Both the position numbers and the translations under genes were made by a program. The notes beneath the pieces were generated by a model, which saw nothing but the letters and a program-made list of their open reading frames with translations, ran no database searches and was not told the DNA's origin. Positions 1 through 8,747 of a stretch of 64,000 nucleotides of DNA are shown here, piece by piece (position 1 is the stretch's first letter; the number at the start of each line of letters is the position of its first letter). The stretch covers positions 1 to 64,000 of the IMG/VR virus record IMGVR_UViG_3300034374_002231. The stretch is one strand, 5' to 3'. Source of the DNA: a virus.

Positions 1-1
1 G

Positions 2-997
2 ACTTTCAACAGGTTCGAGATGATGAAGAACCTGCCCATCTATCTGGACGAGTTGACGAACTGTGCGCCGTCCGAGGCCAGTGCAATCGCGTACAGTCTG
101 TCTGCAGGGCAGCAGCGCATGCGTATGTCAGGCGGCTCCAACAGAGAGCGCGAACGTGGAGAGCCGTGGCACCTGACCGCCGTCAGTTCCGGCAACGCAT
201 CCCTGATGGCAATCCTTGAAGCAGGCAAGGCGCGCCCCGACGCAGAACGCGAACGAGTGTTCGAAATTAACATCAAGGAATACATCTACCCGTACCCGAA
301 GCCTGTGGCGGATGCCTTCCAGCGGGCTATCAACGGGCAGTCCTACGGTGTAGCCGGGCCAGTATATATTGAGTGGTTGGTCAACAACCGCGAGACCGCG
401 CGGGACTTCCTACTCAAGACCCAAGAACGGTTCGACGCCGCGTGCGGATTGTCGTCCACTAACCGGTTCATTTCGGCATCGTTCTCGGCGTACCTCGCCG
501 GAGGAATGCTGGCCAAGCAGCTTGGTCTTATCGACTTCAACATGCGCAAGGTCTTCGATCTGGTGGTCCGTCTGGTCCGAGAGCGGCTGGAGAACAATAA
601 AGAGGATGTACGGTCCAGCTTGGAGTTCTTGACCCAGTACATCACAGAGAACTGGAATAATGTGCTGCGCATCGAAAGTACCATGGACCGACGCGGTAAG
701 GACAATACCGGGCTGACGGATGAGTTTGTTGTACCAGACGCAACGCCGAAAGCGTCCCTGATCGCACGGTGGGAACCAGACACAAAGCGCCTCTACCTGC
801 TGCCGAAACCGTTCCAGAAATGGTGCGTTGACCAGCAGCTGCACATGAAGGGTCTTATGGACGACATCAAGCGGACTAATCCGGTAGCTTACAAAAAGGT
901 GCGGATCGACAAGGGAACCAAGATGAACATGGCGGCTATTCACGCCTACGTGATCGACCTACCGGCTGAGGCTCTGGATGCGGGCACCGGGGATTGA
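2..997 (+). CDS. Primase/helicase, C-terminal part (DUF927-like), cut by window start
   Basis: The frame is open from base 2, so the ATG at 20 is probably internal and the gene begins before the window. The visible part opens with NLPIYLDELTN and later SSGNASLM, which resemble the post-Walker part of the DUF927 helicase-like domain found fused to phage primases. No Walker A is present, so the ATPase core must lie upstream. The primase gene at the right end of the window stops just as such a domain begins, so this is very likely the other end of the same gene on a circular genome. It would act in DNA replication. It overlaps the next gene by 20 bases. Family call is from motif memory; the join is inference. 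Confidence 0.75.
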   Translation, partial: TFNRFEMMKNLPIYLDELTNCAPSEASAIAYSLSAGQQRMRMSGGSNRERERGEPWHLTAVSSGNASLMAILEAGKARPDAERERVFEINIKEYIYPYPKPVADAFQRAINGQSYGVAGPVYIEWLVNNRETARDFLLKTQERFDAACGLSSTNRFISASFSAYLAGGMLAKQLGLIDFNMRKVFDLVVRLVRERLENNKEDVRSSLEFLTQYITENWNNVLRIESTMDRRGKDNTGLTDEFVVPDATPKASLIARWEPDTKRLYLLPKPFQKWCVDQQLHMKGLMDDIKRTNPVAYKKVRIDKGTKMNMAAIHAYVIDLPAEALDAGTGD

Positions 998-1199
998 CGA
1001 CCTCTTTCCTGATGGACTGCCCATCGACGTTGCATGGGACACATGGCGTGTCGGGCAGTCTATTTTCGTGCCATGCCTCAACACAAAGAAGGCCGTGGTA
1101 CAGGCCCGGGCTGTGGCACGCCGGAAACAGTATACGCTGGAGTCTCAGGTCCGAATCGAGAATGGATATTTAGGGGTTCGCATCTGGAGAACCACATGA
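978..1199 (+). CDS. Small protein of unknown function downstream of primase/helicase
   Basis: A 73-residue protein that I do not recognise. It starts at an ATG inside the last codons of the primase/helicase gene, the usual translational coupling of this phage, and is the last gene before the terminator. The C-terminal half is basic (ARAVARRKQ) and ends in an alternating hydrophobic strand-like segment (NGYLGVRIWRTT), suggesting a small beta fold. Its position suggests an accessory to replication, but nothing in the sequence proves a role. Confidence 0.6.
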   Translation: MRAPGIDDLFPDGLPIDVAWDTWRVGQSIFVPCLNTKKAVVQARAVARRKQYTLESQVRIENGYLGVRIWRTT

Positions 1200-1248
1200 T
1201 ATAGATGGGCGTGTAACAACAGTCCTGTTGTTCTCCGCTTGTCTACTA

Positions 1249-1282
1249 CCCCGCAGGTGCCCCCCGCCCTGCGGGGTTTTTT
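1249..1282 (+). terminator. Intrinsic terminator between convergent early and late blocks
   Basis: CCCCGCAG (1249-1256) pairs with CTGCGGGG (1269-1276) around a 12-base loop and is followed directly by six T. It ends the plus-strand early transcript. The T tract overlaps the stop codon of the convergent ejection-protein gene. On the minus strand no U tract follows the stem, so it should be one-way. Confidence 0.9.
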
Positions 1283-4200
1283 AGTTGAGGCCGAACTGCT
1301 CCCAGAACGTGGTCGGGCTGTCGTAGTCTGCCGCCATCTGCCGGATAATCGGCAGGTTCCGGTTGTTGAAGATCATGCCGTTGACCGCCCGCTGCGTTGT
1401 CTGTTCGAAGGTGCGCGCCGACCGCTTCAACGTGTCCCGAGTGATCGCCTGCTGCGGATGCCGCTGGTTGTATTCGCGGATGTCGGCCAGTACTTCTCGC
1501 ATGCCGATTGCGTCGTTGTTCCGTCGAGCAAGATTCAGCCTCCGCATCAGCTTGGACTTCTTCTCTACAATCGCAGTGTCGATGTTCTTCAACTGCGTGT
1601 TGACTTCCAGCTGCCGGATGTAGTCCGCGGAGGAGAAGCCCATAGCTTGCGCCATAAGACTGTATGGCCCGAAGTCATCATAGATCACGTCACCGCGCAG
1701 GGTCTCTGCACCGCCTTGCGCGAACCGGAGGGCACGCATCACACTACCGATAGATGCGGGGAGGGAGGCTTCTGCCGCCCGGTAGTATTCTCCTTCGGAC
1801 AACAACGCCGGAATACGCTCGCTGTACTTGATAAGCAGACTCGCAATCGGCCCCCCAGCGCCTTCGATGAGGTTCATGACCGCGCCTTGGCTGTCCGCAC
1901 GGAGCGGTTCACGGTAGAAGGTGTTGGACAGACCGATACGGCTCGACATCTCGGTGCCGAAGAAATAGTTACCGATGCCCTTGAAGCCCAGTTCGCCAAG
2001 CGACGTGCGGACGATGGTGTCAAAGTCTTCTTCGTCGTCATCAGTGAACAGCGTGTCGAATAGTGCTGCAAACGCCCCGTACATGGGCAGACCGGATGCA
2101 CCGGCCCAGAGGCCGACGCTGCCGACGATACCACCGAACTGGAAGCGTGCGACCTTCCGCATCATCAGGGCTTCGTTGTACTCGGGCGTACCCTCGCCAT
2201 ACATCTCGGCCAGTTTGGCTTTGCTTGGGAACGACTTGTTCGCCACTGACAGCAGCAGATTGTACATGGCCAGCGGGTAACGCCGGAACAGATAGAACGG
2301 CGCACCGATGTTGCCCTGCGCCAGCTTCGGCGCGGCGGCGGCAGAGATACTGCCGTTGGTCATCTCGGTCATGTACGCGGCCTTGTTGGCTGCGGCCTGC
2401 TTCTCTTCCACGGTCAGATCAGTTGGCTGCCCACGCTTTGCCTTCTCGGCCTGCAGGCGCTGTACCTCAAGGTCGTAGGCGGCGATCAGCGTGGACTCCC
2501 GCACGCTGCGTTCGAGATGGTGGAACAGGAAGCCGGACGTGCGGTTCAACTTATCCCATATACTTGTGCCGATGCTGCCTTCGATGTCCAGCGTGTCGTA
2601 GTTGATGGAGTTATGGAACAGGCCCCGAGCACGCCCCTCTTCCCGGAGGTAGTAATACCGGCTGTTCTCATCCATCTCGTAGTTGTCGAGTGAGTAGTCC
2701 ACGAGATTTGTCTTGACGCGACGGGTCTCTGTCTCGCCGCGTTCGTTGATAAATTCAACGGTGCGTTCTCGTCCGCTGCCACCGTAGACACGCATGGCGT
2801 TGCCCAGCGCCTTAACTGTCTGGCGCATCCCGTACTGTCCGCTGAGGTACGGTGCGATGATGGTCGGAATAGCGAAGAAGTTGAGGGTCGCCGATGAGAT
2901 GTTGGCACCCAATGTCAGGCCGAAACCCAGCGACGTGGCGAGTTTGGATATTCTAGACCGATCACGGTAGATAGCCCCGGCATAGTCCTGCATGGCTTCC
3001 AGATAGACCTGTGCCTTGACCTGCTCGTCAAGGCCGAGGCGACCGCTGAGTTGGCCCTCTGTGAATTCCTGTGTCATCCGATTGACCGCGGCCCGTGCCT
3101 TGGAGCCATACTCCATGTCAGCAAGCTGACGCGACAGGCTGGCAGCCTTCGTCAGCAGCAAGTTTGTCGTATCGGTGCGGCTGAGTTTTTGTGAGATCGG
3201 GGTCTTGTCGCCAAGGTAACCCTTGATGTTCTGGCGTCTGCGGTACGAGTTGAGGATGGACCGCTCCGGTGTCATCTCCAACGCCAACTTCACAATCTTA
3301 CCTTGAATGTCGCGGGCACGGGCCATCTCTGCGCCGAGCGCAGACTGCGCAGCTGCACGCGACTGCTCTACCGTTGCGCCTTCAGCCAGCGCCTTGGCTT
3401 GCGCTGCGTTGCCTGCCGCCCGGGCATCCCGCTCCAGCATGCGGCCGATGTCCATGACGAACTTGCCCGCGGGCTGGTTATCGGTGCGGAACAAGTCCTC
3501 GATTTTAACGTACGCCTGCACATCGGTGATCCCGAGATCCGGCTCGGCTTGCTTGAGCCTCTGCAGCTCTTTATAGGCAGCGGCCCGGTCGCCCTCGGTG
3601 AGGAACGACTGCTTCGCCAGTGTGGGCTGCTTGGTCTCCGGGTCATTGTAGAAGTACGCCAGCCAGAACCGGCCCTGACGCTGCAGCGGCTGGTACGGCA
3701 CAACGACTTGATCTGCGAGGATCTTCTCGTAGATGTCTTTGTACAGCGTCTCGCTGAGCTTCTTCTGGAACGGCAGCATCTCGTCCAGACGTGCTTTCAG
3801 CACACGCCCGGTCTCTTTGTGCATGTTCTCGAACAGGGCGATGACCTTGTTGTATGCCTTCTGGCCGTCGGGTCCGAGGGCCTCCCACTGCCTGCGTATC
3901 TTACGATAGGCGTCCAGCGTCTCCTGATCGAAGTCCCTGTGCACCCGGGCCTGCGTGCGGCTTGCGGCCTTGCCTGCGTCAGTATCCTGCTTGAGCCGCG
4001 CGTTGAGATCCACAAGCGCCGAATCCCGCGCAGCTTTGGTGGGGTAGGACAGTAACTCGACCCCATCCATCTCGCCCTTGGCGTTCAGTTTCTTATAGGC
4101 CAGCGTGTAGCCCGTGTAGAAACTTTCTTTGCGGCGAGGGTCGATCTGCAATTCGCTCGAAATGAGACGAACGTCGTTGAACAGGTCGGTCTTGTCCTTG

Positions 4201-7200
4201 GGCACCAGCTTCATGATGTCGTCAACGGTCTGCCGCGCACGCTGATTGAGACGGTGGATGGCCCCCGAGTGGCCCGTCAGGGCCTTGTAGAGATCATCGA
4301 CGTTGCTGCGACCCAGATACTTACCTGCAGGCTCCAGCATGTTGACCAATCCGACGAAGGCGTCCAACGCGAACCGCTTGAGGCCAGACCGAGACGCCCC
4401 GCCTGCAGCCAAGAAGTTGTCGATCTTCTGTTGATCCAGCTTGGTGAAGTCCTTGATGCGCCCTGCTGGACCATTGAGCCGTGCCTCAGCGCGCAGCGGG
4501 ATCAGGGAGTCTTCGTACAGGTTATTGTCAGCACGCACCTCGGGGGCCGCGTCGAAAATAGTCCGGACAAGGAAATCCACCTCGTCGAACACACTGTCCT
4601 TGCCTGCGCCTGCCTCCGGACCGACACTCATAGCGGTGTAGTCAACCGGCTGCCACTTTAGAACCCGAGTGCGTACGAAGTTTACGACGTTGCGCCAGAA
4701 CTGCGTGAACGCAGAAGCCTTCCGGTCATTGGGGTACAGTTGGGCCAGCTTGGCTTGGAACTCTTGGTTCGACATAGCCTCCGCTGCGAACTCCAAAGTG
4801 TTCTTCAACCCATAGTCCTGATCCAGCAACGGCTCGACCTGCTTGCGAAGGCTTTCGAGGCGTGCCCGCACCGGGTTGGTTGGGTCCGTCAGGGCCTTGA
4901 TTGTCGCCGCATGGATCATCTCGTGCAGTAGTATGTGCGCGTTCATACCGGTTGCGGAGTTCAGGAAAATGGCATCTTGCATGAGTTCGGCTACGGCAGG
5001 GTCGACCTTGGCTATTGCCGCCTTCGATTTTGCCGTGAGCAACAAATACGCGCCCGGATCAATTTTACCGGTATCGTCGTCACGTAGAACCTCGCGTGCA
5101 TAGGACACGTTGTCGGTTGTGTATACCTTGGTCTTGCCCACGTAGGGGATCAGACCTGCGGCCAGCTTTGAGATGTAGGGGTCCGTGCTGGTGTCAGCCA
5201 AGCCACGAAGGGCACCGCGCAGATCACCTTTATTCAAGGCACGCACGATGTCGGGATGGAACGGGGCTTGCAGGCCGTACACGATGCTACGACGAGGTGC
5301 ACGCAGGAGGGCATCACCGAACCCTTTGCCGATGGCGTCTAGTTCTTCAGCCGTCAGTGCGTCCGGTGTGGTATCTTCAAACGCTTCGGTACCGCGCAGG
5401 GCAGACTCTGCATCGTAATAAGACTTCAAGAACGCGGCTTCGTTCTTCTCGCGCTCCCGACGCGTCATCTGCTCTTGGTCAAGCGTATTGCCAAGGGCGT
5501 CAGCACGTCCTTCGGTGTACTCCGCGATCTGCTCGTCCATGTAGGCAATGCTGTTGAACGACAGGTTCTTCTCCACCCACTCACTGGCGGCGGTTGCAGC
5601 GTTGCGTCCAGTGCCTTGCTCTATCGCGCTAAGCGGAGTGGCCTTACTGCCCCGGCGTATTTTCGGCACGTCGGGAGACGAGAGATCAAAGGCGATAGCC
5701 GCCAACGCATCGTTCGGATCAGGGTACTTGCTGAAGTACGCATGCGCGTTCCGAGCGTTCTTGTCTTTCTTGAGCTGTTCCTTCGATGTGGTCAGCAGGT
5801 CGAGCAGGGTGCGCTTGTCACCTGCGGTCGTCTGGTCAAACGCGGCTTCCTGCGCCAGCAGACGGGCTTCGCGGTCTGCAAGGCGGTCACGCTCACGCTG
5901 CAGTGCCCGGGCCTCGGCTTCATTCTTGGCTTCTTCGACAGGCTTGAGGCGCGCACGTTCACGGGCAACAAGGGCGGATGCGCTATCGGCGTCAGCCTCG
6001 CGAACCAGTTCCTCGGATGCGTTGGAGCGGAACCAATCACGAAGCTGTTGACGCAGAGAGACGTTGTCGGCGCGCTCCATGAGGTTGACCGCATCCTGCG
6101 CGCCTTCAATTTCGGCCTGCTGACGCCCCGCCTCACTGCGAAGATAGGACGTCACGTTATACAGCTGTGCGCTAGTCCGGTTCAGCTGCCGCTGCAGTCG
6201 GTCCTTTACGACGCTTGGCTTGACGCCTTCTTCCTTGGCCCGTGCACTCACCGCGCGACGGGTCAGTGCCGCCTGCAGGTCTTTGACTTCTTGTTCCAGC
6301 CGAGCCTTGGTGGTCATCTGCTGCGCAATAGGTTCACGCTGTGCCGCCTTTTGCGCCTCAAGCTGCTTGCCCTGCACCCCGGCGACCCCTGCAGGGATCA
6401 ACTGACCCGTAGGTGTAACGGTCGCGCCTTCAGGACGACGCAGTGTCGGCTCCGGAACCACCGGACGCCGCAAGTTGGGTGGCATTTGTTCAGCAGCGAG
6501 CGTGGCTTCTGGCGTGGCTTCTGGCGCGGCTTGCGGGGCAGCTTCTGGTGCGGTTCCCTGTTTGATCCGCTTAATGGTATCTATAATGTTTGTGTTTGCG
6601 GCTTCAGTGTTTGGTTCCGAAGGACGCATGTCTTGGTTAATGAAATCGACGAACGCGGTGTCGGTGTCGCGCGTAACCGTTGGAACCGTGGTATCCCCAC
6701 GGATGTCCCCGACCGAAGCATCCAGCGCCTCGGCTGCGGCGCGCAGTTCTGGCGTGAAGTAGTAATCGGTTATGGCGCGCCCGCTAGACTTATTGAACCA
6801 CCCCGTTTTAGACAAGCCAAAGAAAGGATACCACTTACCGGATGGCACGTCTGTTTTACCACCCTCGCCAGTGCTCAAGTAGAACGGCACCTTTACACCG
6901 TTTACCTCCCGTATGGCAATGGCGCGAGGTGCGCGAGAGACTCCTGCTGCTTTCTCCACAAACGAAGTAATGTCGTACATAGCCACGTCTGCTTGTGTTC
7001 CGTCCGGCAGTGGGAGGGCTATCGGCGCGGCTTCTGGCGCGGCTTTTACTGCTCCGGGCTGTTGTCCTGTTCCTCCTGCAGATTCGCGAGGGTCTGGGCT
7101 AGGAATTCCCAGTGGTGTTCCTGCAGGTGCTGCAGCTCCGGGGGTATCTTCAGGGACACTTGGTCCTCGTCCGCGTTTACCCACGCGTCGTGTATCACTC

Positions 7201-8738
7201 GGAACGCCTTCTCGACGTCCTCCATCGTCAAGCTGACCATCGACCGCTCCTTCTGACGGCGCTTGGCTAGGCGCAGTGCTAGGTTCCGGTGCAGGGGCGA
7301 CCTCCTTCGGTTTCGCCAGATAATCCGCAATAGCGATTTTGGTCTCTTTTTTGACCCCGGGCAAGCGTGAATACCGTTGCAGTTCTTCTAAGAACCGGTT
7401 GTCGGTTTCGATAGCATTCTTCAGCTTGGAACGAATCGGCGCACCGGGCGCTACTTTCAACTCGTCAAGGACCACGCTGGCGGGACGCGCCGGACGCCTC
7501 AATGGCGTAGCTGGGACGGACGGGAACCCGGTCGTCTGACGTGCTGTCGCAAGGTCGGCGGAAGCTGTCAGATAGTCACTGATCTTGGTGCGTGTGGCTG
7601 TAGGAAGCGCCGTATTCGAACGCAGCTTGGCCAGCGCCGCACGGCCTTCAGTGTCGTAGAATGGGCGGCTACCGTACTTCTTTCGAAGCGGAACGGTTTT
7701 CGGCAGCCCCAGATCATCAGCCACATCGCTGATCGTTTGCGGAAGCCCACGCGGGATGCCTGCCAGCCCCGGGGCGGCTTCAGGCGCAGCCGCTGGAGCC
7801 TCTGCATCGTCTTCTATTTGGGGGCGAGAGCCGCGGAACGGACCCGACACGCCGCCGACAGCACCGCCAAGCAGACCTGCTGCGATGCCGACTTCGATGT
7901 ACTCTTGGATGGCCTCGTCATCATCAAGCGGAAGCCCCGCCTGTGCGCGTTCCAGAACCTGTTGTGTGATTTCTGTGGGGACTTCGACGGCTGCACCGGT
8001 TGCTGCAAACTGTCCCGACCGCACAAACAGGTTCTTGCTGGCCGGAATACTGATCCCGAACAGCTTACCAGCAAGGAGCAATCGCTCCCCAACAGAGTTC
8101 AGAATGGACTGACCGCCCGCCGCAAGAAACGCGTCCATGCGGTCTTTCTCTGCAAGTTCTCCAGCATTGACCTGCGTCTCTTGGCGCTGGATGTTGCGAC
8201 CATAGAAAAACGGCATAGCGGTCGCAGTGCCCGCCGCAAGGCCTGTCAGAGGTGTACCAAGAACTGTACCTGCCGCCGTAGCCCCAAGGGTTGCCCCCAT
8301 TTCGGGCGCGGTCTGCCCCGCAATCTCACCGAGGTAGCTCAGCCCACTTCCTAGACCCTTGATGTCCGCAGAGGTCATAGGTGCCGGAAGTTCGATGGAC
8401 TCTCGCAGCTGCTCGCGCCGCGCACTTTCTTCCATGCCACTACCGAGGTTCTCAAGGAACCCAAAGCCGGTAGCCTCGCCGATGTCGCGTGCCGCGGTGC
8501 CCAACGCGCTGTAGGCAGACGTCTTGCCCCGGTCAAAACCACGACCAAGGGCAGTGCCGTCGCCTTCGGGAGTAAGTTGATCCCCCGTAAAATACTCAGC
8601 CAACGCATTAAGACGCGCCCGATCTTGGCTGATGTACTGCTGCATCTCGGCAAAGTCTTGGTCTGACGGGGCATCCCCCCCATGGTTGAACAGATAGACT
8701 TTACCGGTCTGCTCGTCAGTATACTGATACTGCCCCAT
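1281..8738 (-). CDS. Giant internal virion / DNA-ejection protein with HEMIH metallopeptidase motif
   Basis: A 2485-residue protein, last gene of the late block. An N-terminal Gly/Ala-rich hydrophobic stretch (about residues 120-190) could insert in membranes. A long disordered Pro/Ala/Glu-rich region (about 300-800, with PEAAPQAAPEATPEAT) follows, then helical regions. A zinc-binding HExxH motif, HEMIH, lies at residues 1272-1276. The C-terminal third has hydrophobic segments and resembles the large polyvalent-protein regions of marine podophages. Size, last position and association with other repeat-rich internal proteins fit a protein ejected with the DNA; the peptidase might cut the cell wall or host proteins. 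A second gene is nested in another frame at 7046-7240. The role is inferred, the HExxH is seen. Confidence 0.8.
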   Translation of the reverse strand: MGQYQYTDEQTGKVYLFNHGGDAPSDQDFAEMQQYISQDRARLNALAEYFTGDQLTPEGDGTALGRGFDRGKTSAYSALGTAARDIGEATGFGFLENLGSGMEESARREQLRESIELPAPMTSADIKGLGSGLSYLGEIAGQTAPEMGATLGATAAGTVLGTPLTGLAAGTATAMPFFYGRNIQRQETQVNAGELAEKDRMDAFLAAGGQSILNSVGERLLLAGKLFGISIPASKNLFVRSGQFAATGAAVEVPTEITQQVLERAQAGLPLDDDEAIQEYIEVGIAAGLLGGAVGGVSGPFRGSRPQIEDDAEAPAAAPEAAPGLAGIPRGLPQTISDVADDLGLPKTVPLRKKYGSRPFYDTEGRAALAKLRSNTALPTATRTKISDYLTASADLATARQTTGFPSVPATPLRRPARPASVVLDELKVAPGAPIRSKLKNAIETDNRFLEELQRYSRLPGVKKETKIAIADYLAKPKEVAPAPEPSTAPSQAPSEGAVDGQLDDGGRREGVPSDTRRVGKRGRGPSVPEDTPGAAAPAGTPLGIPSPDPRESAGGTGQQPGAVKAAPEAAPIALPLPDGTQADVAMYDITSFVEKAAGVSRAPRAIAIREVNGVKVPFYLSTGEGGKTDVPSGKWYPFFGLSKTGWFNKSSGRAITDYYFTPELRAAAEALDASVGDIRGDTTVPTVTRDTDTAFVDFINQDMRPSEPNTEAANTNIIDTIKRIKQGTAPEAAPQAAPEATPEATLAAEQMPPNLRRPVVPEPTLRRPEGATVTPTGQLIPAGVAGVQGKQLEAQKAAQREPIAQQMTTKARLEQEVKDLQAALTRRAVSARAKEEGVKPSVVKDRLQRQLNRTSAQLYNVTSYLRSEAGRQQAEIEGAQDAVNLMERADNVSLRQQLRDWFRSNASEELVREADADSASALVARERARLKPVEEAKNEAEARALQRERDRLADREARLLAQEAAFDQTTAGDKRTLLDLLTTSKEQLKKDKNARNAHAYFSKYPDPNDALAAIAFDLSSPDVPKIRRGSKATPLSAIEQGTGRNAATAASEWVEKNLSFNSIAYMDEQIAEYTEGRADALGNTLDQEQMTRREREKNEAAFLKSYYDAESALRGTEAFEDTTPDALTAEELDAIGKGFGDALLRAPRRSIVYGLQAPFHPDIVRALNKGDLRGALRGLADTSTDPYISKLAAGLIPYVGKTKVYTTDNVSYAREVLRDDDTGKIDPGAYLLLTAKSKAAIAKVDPAVAELMQDAIFLNSATGMNAHILLHEMIHAATIKALTDPTNPVRARLESLRKQVEPLLDQDYGLKNTLEFAAEAMSNQEFQAKLAQLYPNDRKASAFTQFWRNVVNFVRTRVLKWQPVDYTAMSVGPEAGAGKDSVFDEVDFLVRTIFDAAPEVRADNNLYEDSLIPLRAEARLNGPAGRIKDFTKLDQQKIDNFLAAGGASRSGLKRFALDAFVGLVNMLEPAGKYLGRSNVDDLYKALTGHSGAIHRLNQRARQTVDDIMKLVPKDKTDLFNDVRLISSELQIDPRRKESFYTGYTLAYKKLNAKGEMDGVELLSYPTKAARDSALVDLNARLKQDTDAGKAASRTQARVHRDFDQETLDAYRKIRRQWEALGPDGQKAYNKVIALFENMHKETGRVLKARLDEMLPFQKKLSETLYKDIYEKILADQVVVPYQPLQRQGRFWLAYFYNDPETKQPTLAKQSFLTEGDRAAAYKELQRLKQAEPDLGITDVQAYVKIEDLFRTDNQPAGKFVMDIGRMLERDARAAGNAAQAKALAEGATVEQSRAAAQSALGAEMARARDIQGKIVKLALEMTPERSILNSYRRRQNIKGYLGDKTPISQKLSRTDTTNLLLTKAASLSRQLADMEYGSKARAAVNRMTQEFTEGQLSGRLGLDEQVKAQVYLEAMQDYAGAIYRDRSRISKLATSLGFGLTLGANISSATLNFFAIPTIIAPYLSGQYGMRQTVKALGNAMRVYGGSGRERTVEFINERGETETRRVKTNLVDYSLDNYEMDENSRYYYLREEGRARGLFHNSINYDTLDIEGSIGTSIWDKLNRTSGFLFHHLERSVRESTLIAAYDLEVQRLQAEKAKRGQPTDLTVEEKQAAANKAAYMTEMTNGSISAAAAPKLAQGNIGAPFYLFRRYPLAMYNLLLSVANKSFPSKAKLAEMYGEGTPEYNEALMMRKVARFQFGGIVGSVGLWAGASGLPMYGAFAALFDTLFTDDDEEDFDTIVRTSLGELGFKGIGNYFFGTEMSSRIGLSNTFYREPLRADSQGAVMNLIEGAGGPIASLLIKYSERIPALLSEGEYYRAAEASLPASIGSVMRALRFAQGGAETLRGDVIYDDFGPYSLMAQAMGFSSADYIRQLEVNTQLKNIDTAIVEKKSKLMRRLNLARRNNDAIGMREVLADIREYNQRHPQQAITRDTLKRSARTFEQTTQRAVNGMIFNNRNLPIIRQMAADYDSPTTFWEQFGLN
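7046..7240 (-). CDS. Nested overlapping gene inside the ejection-protein gene, 64 residues
   Basis: A 64-residue reading frame in a different minus-strand frame from the surrounding gene. Its ATG is preceded by AAGGAG with a six-base spacer, a textbook Shine-Dalgarno. The product looks like a folded amphipathic helical protein (MEDVEKAFRVIHDAW, then IPPELQHLQEHHWEFLAQ, then LANLQEEQDNSPEQ). In contrast, the host frame over the same bases reads as disordered Gly/Pro/Arg/Ser-rich linker. I recall small phage proteins with a similar P-E-L-x-x-L ... W-x-x-L pattern as stand-alone genes, but I cannot name a family. Function unknown. Confidence 0.7.
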   Translation of the reverse strand: MVSLTMEDVEKAFRVIHDAWVNADEDQVSLKIPPELQHLQEHHWEFLAQTLANLQEEQDNSPEQ

Positions 8739-8747
8739 GCCGTCCCC

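Noticed and set aside
5475-7256. 593-codon plus-strand frame inside the ejection-protein gene
   Set aside because: Arises from codon bias of the minus-strand gene; product is Cys/Arg/Leu-rich without domain pattern and without ribosome-binding site.
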